Assembly: GCA_024691105.1 (NCBI GenBank)
Contig: JAILNY010000051.1
Span: 1 to 25,539, forward strand
DNA from: Treponema sp.
Lineage (GTDB): Bacteria; Spirochaetota; Spirochaetia; Treponematales; Treponemataceae
Reading direction: 5' to 3'
DNA: 25,539 bases
Shown: piece by piece, positions 15,783-22,484 of the stretch
Numbering within the stretch: the stretch's first letter is position 1
Layout of the letters: every line of letters starts with the position of its first letter
The notes under the pieces: generated by a model
Seen by the model: only the letters and a program-made list of their open reading frames with translations
Told to the model about the DNA's origin: nothing
Databases searched by the model: none
Program-made: the position numbers and the translations under genes

Positions 15783-15789
15783 GTTACAA
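15760..15789 (-). promoter_or_regulatory. Candidate divergent promoter of the small exported-protein gene
   Basis: Read on the minus strand, TTGTAA (15789-15784) and TATTAT (15765-15760) are 18 bases apart. The site overlaps the plus-strand promoter, so the two could interfere. The A+T-rich context lowers confidence. Confidence 0.4.
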
Positions 15790-15801
15790 GCGAGGATAAA
15801 A

Positions 15802-17346
15802 ATGAGTGCTGATATAAAAAAACTTCAGAATGGAAGCGATGTGCGCGGTATTGCGCTTGAAGGTGTCGCTGATGAACATGTTAATTTGACTGGTGAGGCT
15901 TGTAATAAAATTGGACAGGCATTTGTAAAATGGCTTTCTAAAAAAACAGGAAAGAATGCGTGCGATTTGAAAATTGGTATTGGACGCGACTCTCGTGTTT
16001 CTGGTCCTGCGCTTGAAGAAGCAGTTGTAAAGGGAATGGTTGCAGAAGGCTCAAAGGTTGTGCGTTGTGGGCTTGCAACAACGCCTTCTATGTTTATGTC
16101 TATTGTTTTTGAACAGACAAAGTTTGACGGTTCAGTTGAAATTACTGCAAGTCATCTCCCGTTTAACAGAAACGGCTTAAAGTTTTTTGATAAAGACGGC
16201 GGACTTGAACACGATGATATTACAGACATTCTGGCTATCGCTTCTGAATTGAGCGAGCGTGATTGCGATATCAGTTCTTGCGAAAGTTTTGATTTACTTT
16301 CGCTTTATGCTGAACATTTAAAGAATGCAATTCAAACTCAGATTTCAAAATCAAATTGTGGCGATACTGTCGCGGCATCTAATGGTGCGGCATATGACAA
16401 GCCGCTTGCAGGCCTTAAGATTGTTGTTGACTCTGGTAACGGTGCGTCAGGATTCTTTGTTGATAAAATCTTACAGCCACTTGGAGCTGACACAACAGGA
16501 AGTCAGTTCTTAGAGCCAGACGGAATGTTCCCTAATCACATTCCTAACCCGGAAAACAAGCAGGCAATGGAAGCAATCCGCAGTGCCGTGCTGAACAACA
16601 AAGCGGACCTTGGTCTTATTTTTGATACAGACGTTGACCGCATGAGCGCTGTTCTTTCTGATGGAAGCGAAGTTAACCGCGATGCGATTATCGCAATGGC
16701 GGCTGCAATTCTTGCTCCAGAAAATCCTGGAAGTACAATCATTACTGACAGCGTTACTTCTGACCGCCTTACATACTTCCTTGAAGACTGTCTTGGCCTT
16801 AAGCATCTTTGCTATATGCGCGGTTATAAGAACGTAATCAACAAACAGAAAGAGTTGAATGAAAAAGGAATTAATTCTCCGCTTGCAATGGAAACAAGTG
16901 GCCATGGTGCATTGAAAGAAAATTATTATCTGGATGATGGTGCTTATCTTGCAGTTAAACTGATTGTAGCTCTTGCACAGGCACGCGCTCAGGAAAAGAA
17001 GCTTGACAGTTTGATTGAAAAACTTCCGCCGCTGGTTGAAGAAGGTGAATATCGTTTTAAGATTTTGTGTGAAGATTTTAAGGAATACGGGAAAAGTGTT
17101 CTCGAACAGTTCCGTTTGCGCGCTGAAAAAGCGGGATATGTATTGCCGCAGTCATTTGAAGGGGTGCGCATTTCGTTTAAAGATGGAGATGCGCAGGGTT
17201 GGATGCTTTTGCGCTTGAGTCTTCATGATCCGGTTATGCCGCTTAATATTGAAGGTGCGCGTAAGGGCGATGTTGAAAAGATTAAGGCAATCGCGCGCGA
17301 ACTTTTGAATGGATTTGACAAACTTGATATGAGTGCGTTGAAATAA
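15802..17346 (+). CDS. Phosphohexomutase (phosphoglucomutase/phosphomannomutase family)
   Basis: It moves phosphate between C1 and C6 of a hexose phosphate through a phosphoserine. The 514-residue protein has the four-domain layout of the alpha-D-phosphohexomutase family. The catalytic serine is S117 in ITASHLPFNRNGLKF. The metal loop is D275-T-D277-V-D279-R, and the sugar loop is E364-T-S-G-H. The phosphate-binding loop of domain 4, usually R-x-S-G-T-E-P, reads RLSLHDPV (471-478), a variant I recall from a plant plastid-type subgroup. An Asn/Ala/Ser-rich stretch (about 182-200) looks like a small insertion. The substrate (glucose or mannose phosphate) cannot be set from sequence. ATG 15802 fits the promoter and Shine-Dalgarno; a terminator follows. 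Confidence 0.85.
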   Translation: MSADIKKLQNGSDVRGIALEGVADEHVNLTGEACNKIGQAFVKWLSKKTGKNACDLKIGIGRDSRVSGPALEEAVVKGMVAEGSKVVRCGLATTPSMFMSIVFEQTKFDGSVEITASHLPFNRNGLKFFDKDGGLEHDDITDILAIASELSERDCDISSCESFDLLSLYAEHLKNAIQTQISKSNCGDTVAASNGAAYDKPLAGLKIVVDSGNGASGFFVDKILQPLGADTTGSQFLEPDGMFPNHIPNPENKQAMEAIRSAVLNNKADLGLIFDTDVDRMSAVLSDGSEVNRDAIIAMAAAILAPENPGSTIITDSVTSDRLTYFLEDCLGLKHLCYMRGYKNVINKQKELNEKGINSPLAMETSGHGALKENYYLDDGAYLAVKLIVALAQARAQEKKLDSLIEKLPPLVEEGEYRFKILCEDFKEYGKSVLEQFRLRAEKAGYVLPQSFEGVRISFKDGDAQGWMLLRLSLHDPVMPLNIEGARKGDVEKIKAIARELLNGFDKLDMSALK

Positions 17347-17357
17347 TTTTGATTAAC

Positions 17358-17393
17358 CCGGTGTGCAAAGTTTTTGTGCACCGGATTTTTTTT
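17358..17393 (+). terminator. Strong Rho-independent terminator after the phosphohexomutase gene
   Basis: A 12-pair stem (17358-17369 with 17373-17384, two wobbles) closes a 3-base loop and is followed by eight T. The AAGGA Shine-Dalgarno of the next gene begins at 17394, directly after the T-run. Confidence 0.85.
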
Positions 17394-17405
17394 AAGGAAA
17401 TCATT

Positions 17406-17861
17406 ATGGAAAATATTTCTGAAGAGCGTGTTTTTAATCCGTTAAATTTTGCGCATCTTTTTACAAAGGTCCGGACAATTGGTTTTTCTGCAAAAATGAT
17501 TAATGATAAAGATTTTGTTCAGTATAGAGAAGAACTGATTAAAGAAGTAAATCTTTACAGCAAGGAGCTTGCGCTTGATTTTGCAAAAATACTTTCTAAC
17601 CAGAATATCAGTTATTATACAAAAGAAATATACGATTTAATTTATACTTGTTTCTCGCATTTTGTTGAAATCTATAATAACCTTCATCAGTATAAAGAGG
17701 CGACGATAAAAACAAATATAAGAATCGCGCGCACATATCTTGAAGATATTAAGAAAAAGTTGAATAAAAATTCTTTTGCGACTTCGCTTGAAAATATTTT
17801 TAACTTTCTTGAGCTTTTCCTGAATGAATACAAAGGACAGCTTGCTGTCACTTCTGTGTAA
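17406..17861 (+). CDS. Hypothetical cytoplasmic helical protein
   Basis: I do not recognise this 151-residue protein. It has no signal peptide, membrane segment or metal motif. It reads as mostly alpha-helical with many Asn, Lys, Tyr and Phe and amphipathic segments such as YKEATIKTNIRIARTYLEDIKKKL. The ATG was chosen because AAGGA (17394-17398) is 7 bases upstream; the open frame extends back through the terminator. The gene has no evident promoter of its own and lies 12 bases after a strong terminator, so expression may depend on read-through from the mutase gene. It converges with the HD-domain gene. Confidence 0.65.
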   Translation: MENISEERVFNPLNFAHLFTKVRTIGFSAKMINDKDFVQYREELIKEVNLYSKELALDFAKILSNQNISYYTKEIYDLIYTCFSHFVEIYNNLHQYKEATIKTNIRIARTYLEDIKKKLNKNSFATSLENIFNFLELFLNEYKGQLAVTSV

Positions 17862-17881
17862 CAAGGGAAGGCTGTTACACA
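17855..17881. terminator. Perfect hairpin covering both stop codons of convergent genes
   Basis: TGTGTAAC (17855-17862) pairs perfectly with GTTACACA (17874-17881) around an 11-base loop. The arms contain the TAA of the plus-strand gene and the stop of the minus-strand gene. Only a weak T-rich stretch follows on the plus strand. It may act as a bidirectional terminator or RNA 3'-end structure. Confidence 0.45.
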
Positions 17882-19179
17882 AGTTTTACGCAGGCGTACG
17901 GCGCGTCGCTGTAAGATAAAAAGTCGTCGATGCGCTTTTTCCACTCGGGAGAGATGGCGGTGAGGCGGCGCGCTTTGGCGATGTTGTCGGGTGGGCGCGC
18001 GTCGGTCGTGCAATCCTGCGCGGATTGAGAAGTGGCGGCGCCAGGCTCAGGTGAAGAAGCGGCGTTTAAGGTCTCTGCGCCAGGCTCGGCGACGAGCGGA
18101 TTTATGTAGCGTTTTTTTACCTGGATGTTTACGCAGTAGTGACCGTCGAGCGGAGTGTCAGAGCGCGTGATGGAAGTAAAGGTTCTGTAGGTTTTGTAGT
18201 ATGTGCAAAACTTTTTAAAGTCGGCGTCTGGTGCGGATTGCGCACCGCTATCTGTAGCCTCACCGATTACTGCGTTGTGCGCCAAAGTAGCGCCGCCTTC
18301 AGAAGATGCGCCGATCGATGCGGGTTGTGTGTCGCTTACAATCGAATCAAGTCTTTCTATAATCTTGCGTTCGCTCTTTGTAAAAAAATCTTCTTCTTTG
18401 AGTAAATTCAACTTAACTGCAAGGTTTAAAATTTCTGCAGGGAACTGCATTGCCATTTTGTCTTCGCATTTTTGTAAAAAGAGCGCAATGTCAGTTGTGC
18501 GTCTGCAATAAAGCTCTGCAATTGATTGTGTTTTAAACCCAAGTTCAATTATGTCATCTTCGTTTTTGCAGATTGTAAGGTCATTGTAAATCTGTTTGAT
18601 TTCGTCGAGAGTAAAGGACTCGGTAAGTGACCAGGTTCCGGCGAGCGCCGCTCCAGAAGGGAACATGTATTCAAGGCGGTCGGCAGAAAGCTGCGGAACT
18701 TCGTTGTCGGCAATCGGATATTTGTGATAGTCGTTGATTTGTTCAAGGGTAAGACCGTCGCGCGAGAGACAGTCTAAAAGTTCGCGCGAAGAAGCGAGCA
18801 TTGAACCGTTGTCTTCTTCGGTTGCAGTCTGTGTAAGTGAATCTCCTTTTCTAAAATCGGCAACGTGACTGAAGGCCGGAGTTGAAACATCGTGTAAAAG
18901 GCCTGCGATTGTTTGAGCTTTGTCATGAGTAAAATTCCATACTATCAAAGCAACGCCAACGCTGTGATCAAAACGTGAATAATAAAAATTGTTTTTAAAA
19001 AACGGAGTCCAGTCGGTTCCGCACAAAAGTCCAACGCCTTTTAGACGTTCAAGAATTGGAAGCGTAAGATATTTATTTAAAAAGTCCGGCATAACGGGAC
19101 AAAGAATTTTATGAAACTGCTCTGTAAAGTCAGAAGGATTTTCGGCGCGGGTTAAATTCACGTTACTATTAAAATTCAT
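17875..19179 (-). CDS. HD-domain phosphohydrolase with two low-complexity insertions
   Basis: This 434-residue protein belongs to the HD superfamily and most resembles the dNTPase/SAMHD1-like branch. The four metal ligands are visible: H72 (SRFDHSVG), H96-D97 (GLLHDVSTPAFSH) and D167 (SADRLEY). H105 may also lie in the active site. The substrate is unknown; a nucleotide triphosphate or monophosphate is plausible. Two Ala/Ser/Gly/Pro-rich segments (about 283-318 and 364-402) interrupt the C-terminal half and are encoded by unusually G+C-rich DNA. The second holds a small internal repeat (AEPGAE, SPEPGAA). The start has no Shine-Dalgarno; TATACT lies 7 bases before the ATG, suggesting a leaderless mRNA. 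Confidence 0.8.
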   Translation of the reverse strand: MNFNSNVNLTRAENPSDFTEQFHKILCPVMPDFLNKYLTLPILERLKGVGLLCGTDWTPFFKNNFYYSRFDHSVGVALIVWNFTHDKAQTIAGLLHDVSTPAFSHVADFRKGDSLTQTATEEDNGSMLASSRELLDCLSRDGLTLEQINDYHKYPIADNEVPQLSADRLEYMFPSGAALAGTWSLTESFTLDEIKQIYNDLTICKNEDDIIELGFKTQSIAELYCRRTTDIALFLQKCEDKMAMQFPAEILNLAVKLNLLKEEDFFTKSERKIIERLDSIVSDTQPASIGASSEGGATLAHNAVIGEATDSGAQSAPDADFKKFCTYYKTYRTFTSITRSDTPLDGHYCVNIQVKKRYINPLVAEPGAETLNAASSPEPGAATSQSAQDCTTDARPPDNIAKARRLTAISPEWKKRIDDFLSYSDAPYACVKLV

Positions 19180-19186
19180 ATAAACA

Positions 19187-19192
19187 AGTATA
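19187..19192 (-). promoter_or_regulatory. Candidate -10 box giving a leaderless HD-protein mRNA
   Basis: On the minus strand TATACT is followed by 7 bases and then the ATG at 19179, so transcription would begin at about the first base of the start codon. No clear -35 was identified. Confidence 0.4.
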
Positions 19193-19263
19193 GCGTAAAT
19201 CGGGAGTAAAGAAAATCTTAAAACCCGTATACAAAAGGCAAAAAAAACATTAATCTTGGCGTT

Positions 19264-20583
19264 ATGCTTTCAGATTATAAAAGAAAATTATTAAAGATCT
19301 CAATTCCAATTATGTTAAGCCAGTTGATAAGCCAGCTTCAGATGCTTATCGATAGAATTTTTCTTGGCCGAATCGACATTCTTTATATGTCCGCTGTTGG
19401 AAACGCAACGGCTCCTATCTGGACAAGTATGTCTTTTGTTTTTTCTCTTTCGGTTGGAGCGTCAATTTTAATCAGTCAGGCAGTTGGTGCAAATGACCTT
19501 GAAAAAGCAAAGGAATATTCAGGGGCGCTTGTTAAATATAATAACATAGTTCCGCTTTTGCTTTTTTTGTTTTGGGAATTTTTTTCGCCACTTGTTTATA
19601 CTCTTATGGGAGTTCCTAAAAATGTTTTCGGCATGTGCGTTAATTACACAAGACTTTATGCGCCGACCTTTCTGCTTATCGGACTTGGTTCTGCTTACAG
19701 CGTAATTTTTCAGACTTCAAATATAACAAAGCCGCTTGTGTTTTATGGCCTTATCCGTTCGCTGACAAATGTTGTGCTTGATTATCTTTTGATTTTTGGA
19801 AAATTTGGTTTTCCAGAAATGGGAATTAATGGTGCCGCACTTGGAACGACAATTGCAGAATATGTCGGCTTTATGTATATGCTTTATGTTTCCATTGCAA
19901 AGCGAAAGAGTTTTTTGACAAGTCCGTCACTTAGAAAAATGGTTCATTCAAAGATTGGGCCGTTTGTAAGATCTGTGTTCTTAGGATTGCCGACTGCAAG
20001 TGAAGATTTTTTGTGGAATTTTGGAAACCTGATGATAATTTCGATTTTGAATACAATCAGCGATAAGGCCGCAGGAATTTATTCTATGGTCTTTGCGGTT
20101 GAAATTATTTTTATCGTTATCATCTGTGCAATTGGAAGTGCAACGCTGACGGTTTCTGGCGAAGCAACCGGTGCAAAGGATTTAAATCTTTATCGCCGCG
20201 TTGTCGGAACAAGTATCAAATGGTCAATGATTTGTTCACTTGTTGTGCTTGCGCTTTTTGCAATTATTCCGCGTCAGATTTTGTCGCTGTTTACAACAGA
20301 TGCTGCTGTTATCGAAGAGTCGGTTTTGTTTTTGATTCTGGTCGGAGTAAACCTTTTTGGTAAGTCCGGGAATATTATTATTGGAAACGGAATCCGCGGT
20401 TATGGTGACACGGTCTGGATGCTGATTACGCAGGTGCTTGGAACGATTCAGATTGTTGGTCTTTCGGCATTGTTTGTATTTGTATTTAAGATGGGAATTC
20501 TTGGCGTATTTGTTGCAACGATTACAGATGAACTTTTACGAGCGTCAGTAAATACGATAAGATTCTTTAAGATTAAATTTTAA
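19264..20583 (+). CDS. MATE-family multidrug/toxin efflux transporter
   Basis: This 439-residue membrane protein probably exports cationic drugs or metabolites using a Na+ or H+ gradient. It has about 12 hydrophobic segments in two similar halves. The N-terminal signature PIMLSQLISQLQMLIDRIFL followed by LYMSAVGNA is typical of MATE proteins, and the second half repeats the pattern from about residue 235 (LGLPTASEDFLWN). Residues such as GINGAALGTTIAEYVG are also characteristic. The ATG lacks a Shine-Dalgarno and is 84 bases from the divergent HD gene. A strong terminator follows. The substrate cannot be inferred. Confidence 0.88.
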   Translation: MLSDYKRKLLKISIPIMLSQLISQLQMLIDRIFLGRIDILYMSAVGNATAPIWTSMSFVFSLSVGASILISQAVGANDLEKAKEYSGALVKYNNIVPLLLFLFWEFFSPLVYTLMGVPKNVFGMCVNYTRLYAPTFLLIGLGSAYSVIFQTSNITKPLVFYGLIRSLTNVVLDYLLIFGKFGFPEMGINGAALGTTIAEYVGFMYMLYVSIAKRKSFLTSPSLRKMVHSKIGPFVRSVFLGLPTASEDFLWNFGNLMIISILNTISDKAAGIYSMVFAVEIIFIVIICAIGSATLTVSGEATGAKDLNLYRRVVGTSIKWSMICSLVVLALFAIIPRQILSLFTTDAAVIEESVLFLILVGVNLFGKSGNIIIGNGIRGYGDTVWMLITQVLGTIQIVGLSALFVFVFKMGILGVFVATITDELLRASVNTIRFFKIKF

Positions 20584-20634
20584 GTGGTGAATGAATGCAG
20601 GCCGCGCGCTTTGCGTTCAATTTAATCTGACATC

Positions 20635-20664
20635 AGGCGCCGTAAAATTGCGGCGCCTTTTTTT
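20635..20664 (+). terminator. Rho-independent terminator of the MATE gene
   Basis: AGGCGCCG (20635-20642) pairs perfectly with CGGCGCCT (20651-20658) around an 8-base loop, followed by six more T. It abuts the stop codon of the convergent mgtE gene. Confidence 0.85.
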
Positions 20665-20665
20665 A

Positions 20666-22039
20666 TCAGAACAAAACTGCCTTTGCGATTCCAAAGTAAA
20701 CTAAAAGCGAAATTGCATCGACGATAGTCGTAATAAAAGGGCTCGCCATAACGGCAGGATCAAAACCGAGTTTTTTTGCACAAAGCGGCAATGTACAGCC
20801 GATGACTTTTGCAACAAGAACAGTCGCCGCCATTGTAAAGCAGACAACTGCCGCAACGATTAACGTAACATCGGTATTTCCTAAAAGCAGGCGGTCAACC
20901 AGCATCAGTTTTGCAAAGCAGACAGCGGCAAGGGTAATTCCGCAAAGGGCTGCGGTACGGATTTCTTTCCAGATAACGGCGCCTAAATCGCTGAAGTCAA
21001 CTTCGCCAAGCGAGATTGAACGGATAATCGTAACAGATGACTGTGAGCCGGAATTTCCTCCGGTGTCCATCAGCATCGGGATAAAGGCTGTAAGAACGAC
21101 CTGAACGGCAAGCGCGCTTTCAAAGCTTGTGATAATCATTCCGGTAAAGGTCGCACTGACCATCAAAAGCATAAGCCAGCCGATGCGGTGCTTAAAAAGG
21201 TTGAACGGACTTGCGCGAAGATATGTCTTGTCGCTCGGGGTCATACCGGCCATGATTTCGATATCTTCGGTTGTTTCGTCTTCCAAAACTTCGATAGCGT
21301 CGTCAAAGGCGATAATTCCGACCATGCGGTTTTCTTTATCAACAACAGGCAGCGCCATAAAGTTGTATTTAGAAAACATCTGTGCAACTTCTTCCTGGTC
21401 GGCATGTGTATTTACAGAAATGACATTAGTCTTCATCAGGTCATCGATGAGCATGTCGTCGTCTTTTGCAAGAAGAAGGTCTTTTACAGAAAGACGGCCG
21501 AGAAGTTTTTTGTTCTGCGTTACGTAACAGGTGTAAAAAGATTTTTTATCTGAACCGCGGCGGCGAATCTGATTGATTGCCTGTCCGACTGTTGTTCCAA
21601 GACGCAGCGAAACGTACTCGGTTGTCATGATTGAGCCGGCAGAGTTTTCCGGGTACTGAAGAATCTGATTTATGGCCTTGCGTGTATCGGCATCGACGTG
21701 AGTTAAAATTCGTTCAACGACGTTGGCCGGCATTTCTTCTACAATGTCGACTGCTTCGTTGACATAAAGCTCATCAAGAATTGCTGTAAGTTCTTTGTCA
21801 GAAAAGCCTTTGATTAAAAGTTCCTGAAAATCACTTTCCATTTCAATAAAGGCATCTGCTGCAATCTTTTTAGGAAGAAGACGGAATATAATTGTTCCAG
21901 CTTTGTAGTCAAGCTCCTGAAGAATTGAAGCCACGTCTTCTGGCGCAAGGGTTGAGAGAATATCTTTGATGGAAGAATATTTTTTTTCTTCGAGAAGTTT
22001 GTCTAAAGTCTTTTCGAAAGTTGCATTTAATTCTGCCAT
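20666..22039 (-). CDS. mgtE: MgtE magnesium channel/transporter
   Basis: MgtE is a homodimeric Mg2+-gated channel for Mg2+ uptake. This 457-residue protein has the complete family layout: an N-terminal superhelical domain (about 1-130), two CBS domains (about 136-255) that sense cytoplasmic Mg2+, a plug-helix region, and five membrane helices from about 280. DTGGNSGSQSS and SPFITTIVDAISLLVYF are family hallmarks; D441 in the latter corresponds to the pore Asp of the Thermus protein. A GGAG Shine-Dalgarno lies 5 bases before the ATG. The transcript appears to begin about 200 bases upstream and carries a small ORF plus alternative hairpins, suggesting post-initiation control. Confidence 0.93.
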   Translation of the reverse strand: MAELNATFEKTLDKLLEEKKYSSIKDILSTLAPEDVASILQELDYKAGTIIFRLLPKKIAADAFIEMESDFQELLIKGFSDKELTAILDELYVNEAVDIVEEMPANVVERILTHVDADTRKAINQILQYPENSAGSIMTTEYVSLRLGTTVGQAINQIRRRGSDKKSFYTCYVTQNKKLLGRLSVKDLLLAKDDDMLIDDLMKTNVISVNTHADQEEVAQMFSKYNFMALPVVDKENRMVGIIAFDDAIEVLEDETTEDIEIMAGMTPSDKTYLRASPFNLFKHRIGWLMLLMVSATFTGMIITSFESALAVQVVLTAFIPMLMDTGGNSGSQSSVTIIRSISLGEVDFSDLGAVIWKEIRTAALCGITLAAVCFAKLMLVDRLLLGNTDVTLIVAAVVCFTMAATVLVAKVIGCTLPLCAKKLGFDPAVMASPFITTIVDAISLLVYFGIAKAVLF

Positions 22040-22082
22040 AGTCCGCTCCGATTTTTGAATACTGGTTTAAGAGATTTAATTG

Positions 22083-22195
22083 AACGCTTCTTTTAATGGC
22101 TCTGAATTTTAACAGCAGGCATGGAGAGAAGCGCTATTAGATTTTGACCCGGGATATGAGTCGCTGGTACTACCGTCAGGCATATCGCTTCCTCC
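22083..22195 (-). promoter_or_regulatory. Mutually exclusive hairpins in the mgtE leader (attenuator-like)
   Basis: Three complementary segments occur in transcript order. Segment 1 (22195-22186) is GGAGGAAGCG, which includes the Shine-Dalgarno of the small ORF. Segment 2 (22135-22123) is AGCGCTTCTCTCC, inside that ORF. Segment 3 (22091-22083) is AGAAGCGTT, just upstream of mgtE. Segment 2 can pair with 1 (CGCTTC/GAAGCG plus CTCC/GGAG) or with 3 (9 pairs, one wobble), but not both. A ribosome on the small ORF would cover segment 2. No T-run follows, so any control would more likely be translational or by Rho. Confidence 0.4.
22109..22183 (-). CDS. Leader-peptide-like small ORF upstream of mgtE
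   Basis: A 24-codon frame with a perfect AAGGAGG Shine-Dalgarno 7 bases before its ATG. The peptide begins MPDGSTSDSYPGSK, has seven Ser, and ends LHACC before TAA. It ends 69 bases before mgtE within the same predicted transcript. Known Mg-transporter leaders such as mgtL of Salmonella also use short ORFs, but this peptide is not similar and is only mildly Pro-containing. Translation is likely from the ribosome-binding site alone; a regulatory role is inference. Confidence 0.5.
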   Translation of the reverse strand: MPDGSTSDSYPGSKSNSASLHACC

Positions 22196-22215
22196 TTATT
22201 AAAATGAATTGTTTG

Positions 22216-22235
22216 GTGCGCAAAATATTACGCAC
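22216..22235 (-). other. Stem-loop near the 5' end of the mgtE leader
   Basis: On the minus strand GTGCGTAA pairs with TTGCGCAC (8 pairs, one wobble) around a TATT loop. It lies about 12 bases after the predicted transcription start and may stabilise the 5' end. Confidence 0.4.
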
Positions 22236-22253
22236 GTGATTTTTACTTTATAA

Positions 22254-22282
22254 AAAATATTCTATTGAAGAAATTTTGTCAA
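22254..22282 (-). promoter_or_regulatory. Sigma-70 promoter of the mgtE leader transcript
   Basis: Read on the minus strand, a consensus TTGACA -35 (22282-22277) is followed by 17 bases and TATTTT (22259-22254). Transcription would start near 22247 and give a leader of about 207 bases before mgtE. Confidence 0.65.
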
Positions 22283-22484
22283 CCGAAGGGGGCGGAAACC
22301 AGGACGTCGAAGGGAGCTGGGGCTGGGACGTCGCGCGGCTGTGTGTTAGGAGTGGCGCGAATAGAAAAAATATATATAGTGAATGAAATAAAATAGAAGT
22401 TTTGGGCTATAGTATGGTATAATGCTCTATTAAGAATTATCATTGATTTATTAAAGAGAAGATGAGCGGAATCAGGAGTTTATA
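22283..22484. other. Intergenic region upstream of the restriction gene with G+C-rich island
   Basis: The stretch from about 22283 to 22360 is strikingly G-rich and holds the direct repeat GGACGTCG at 22302-22309 and 22326-22333 (24-base period). The remainder is A+T-rich and carries the hsdR promoter. No gene was recognised. Confidence 0.5.
22415..22423 (+). promoter_or_regulatory. Extended -10 promoter for the hsdR gene
   Basis: TGGTATAAT (22415-22423) is a perfect extended -10 element with no good -35. It gives a leader of about 55 bases that ends with AGGAG (22474-22478), 6 bases before the ATG. Confidence 0.55.

Noticed and set aside
15508..15801. Upstream extension of the phosphohexomutase frame
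   Set aside because: It runs antisense through the small exported-protein gene and across both promoters; the mutase domain begins after ATG 15802, which has a Shine-Dalgarno.
16510..16905. A 131-codon minus-strand frame inside the phosphohexomutase gene
   Set aside because: It overlaps the metal and sugar loops of a clear enzyme and has no start signals of its own.
21129..21553. Plus-strand frames of 121-132 codons opposite mgtE
   Set aside because: They are antisense to the CBS domains of MgtE and have no ribosome-binding sites or recognisable features.
22141..22183. An integrase attachment site or tRNA remnant near mgtE
   Set aside because: The G+C-containing stretch is explained by the small ORF; no tRNA arms, integrase or matching direct repeat flanking the defence locus were seen.
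22040..22247. An M-box (ykoK) Mg2+ riboswitch before mgtE
   Set aside because: The leader length would fit, but I could not find the conserved M-box core sequences; a covariance-model search would be decisive.
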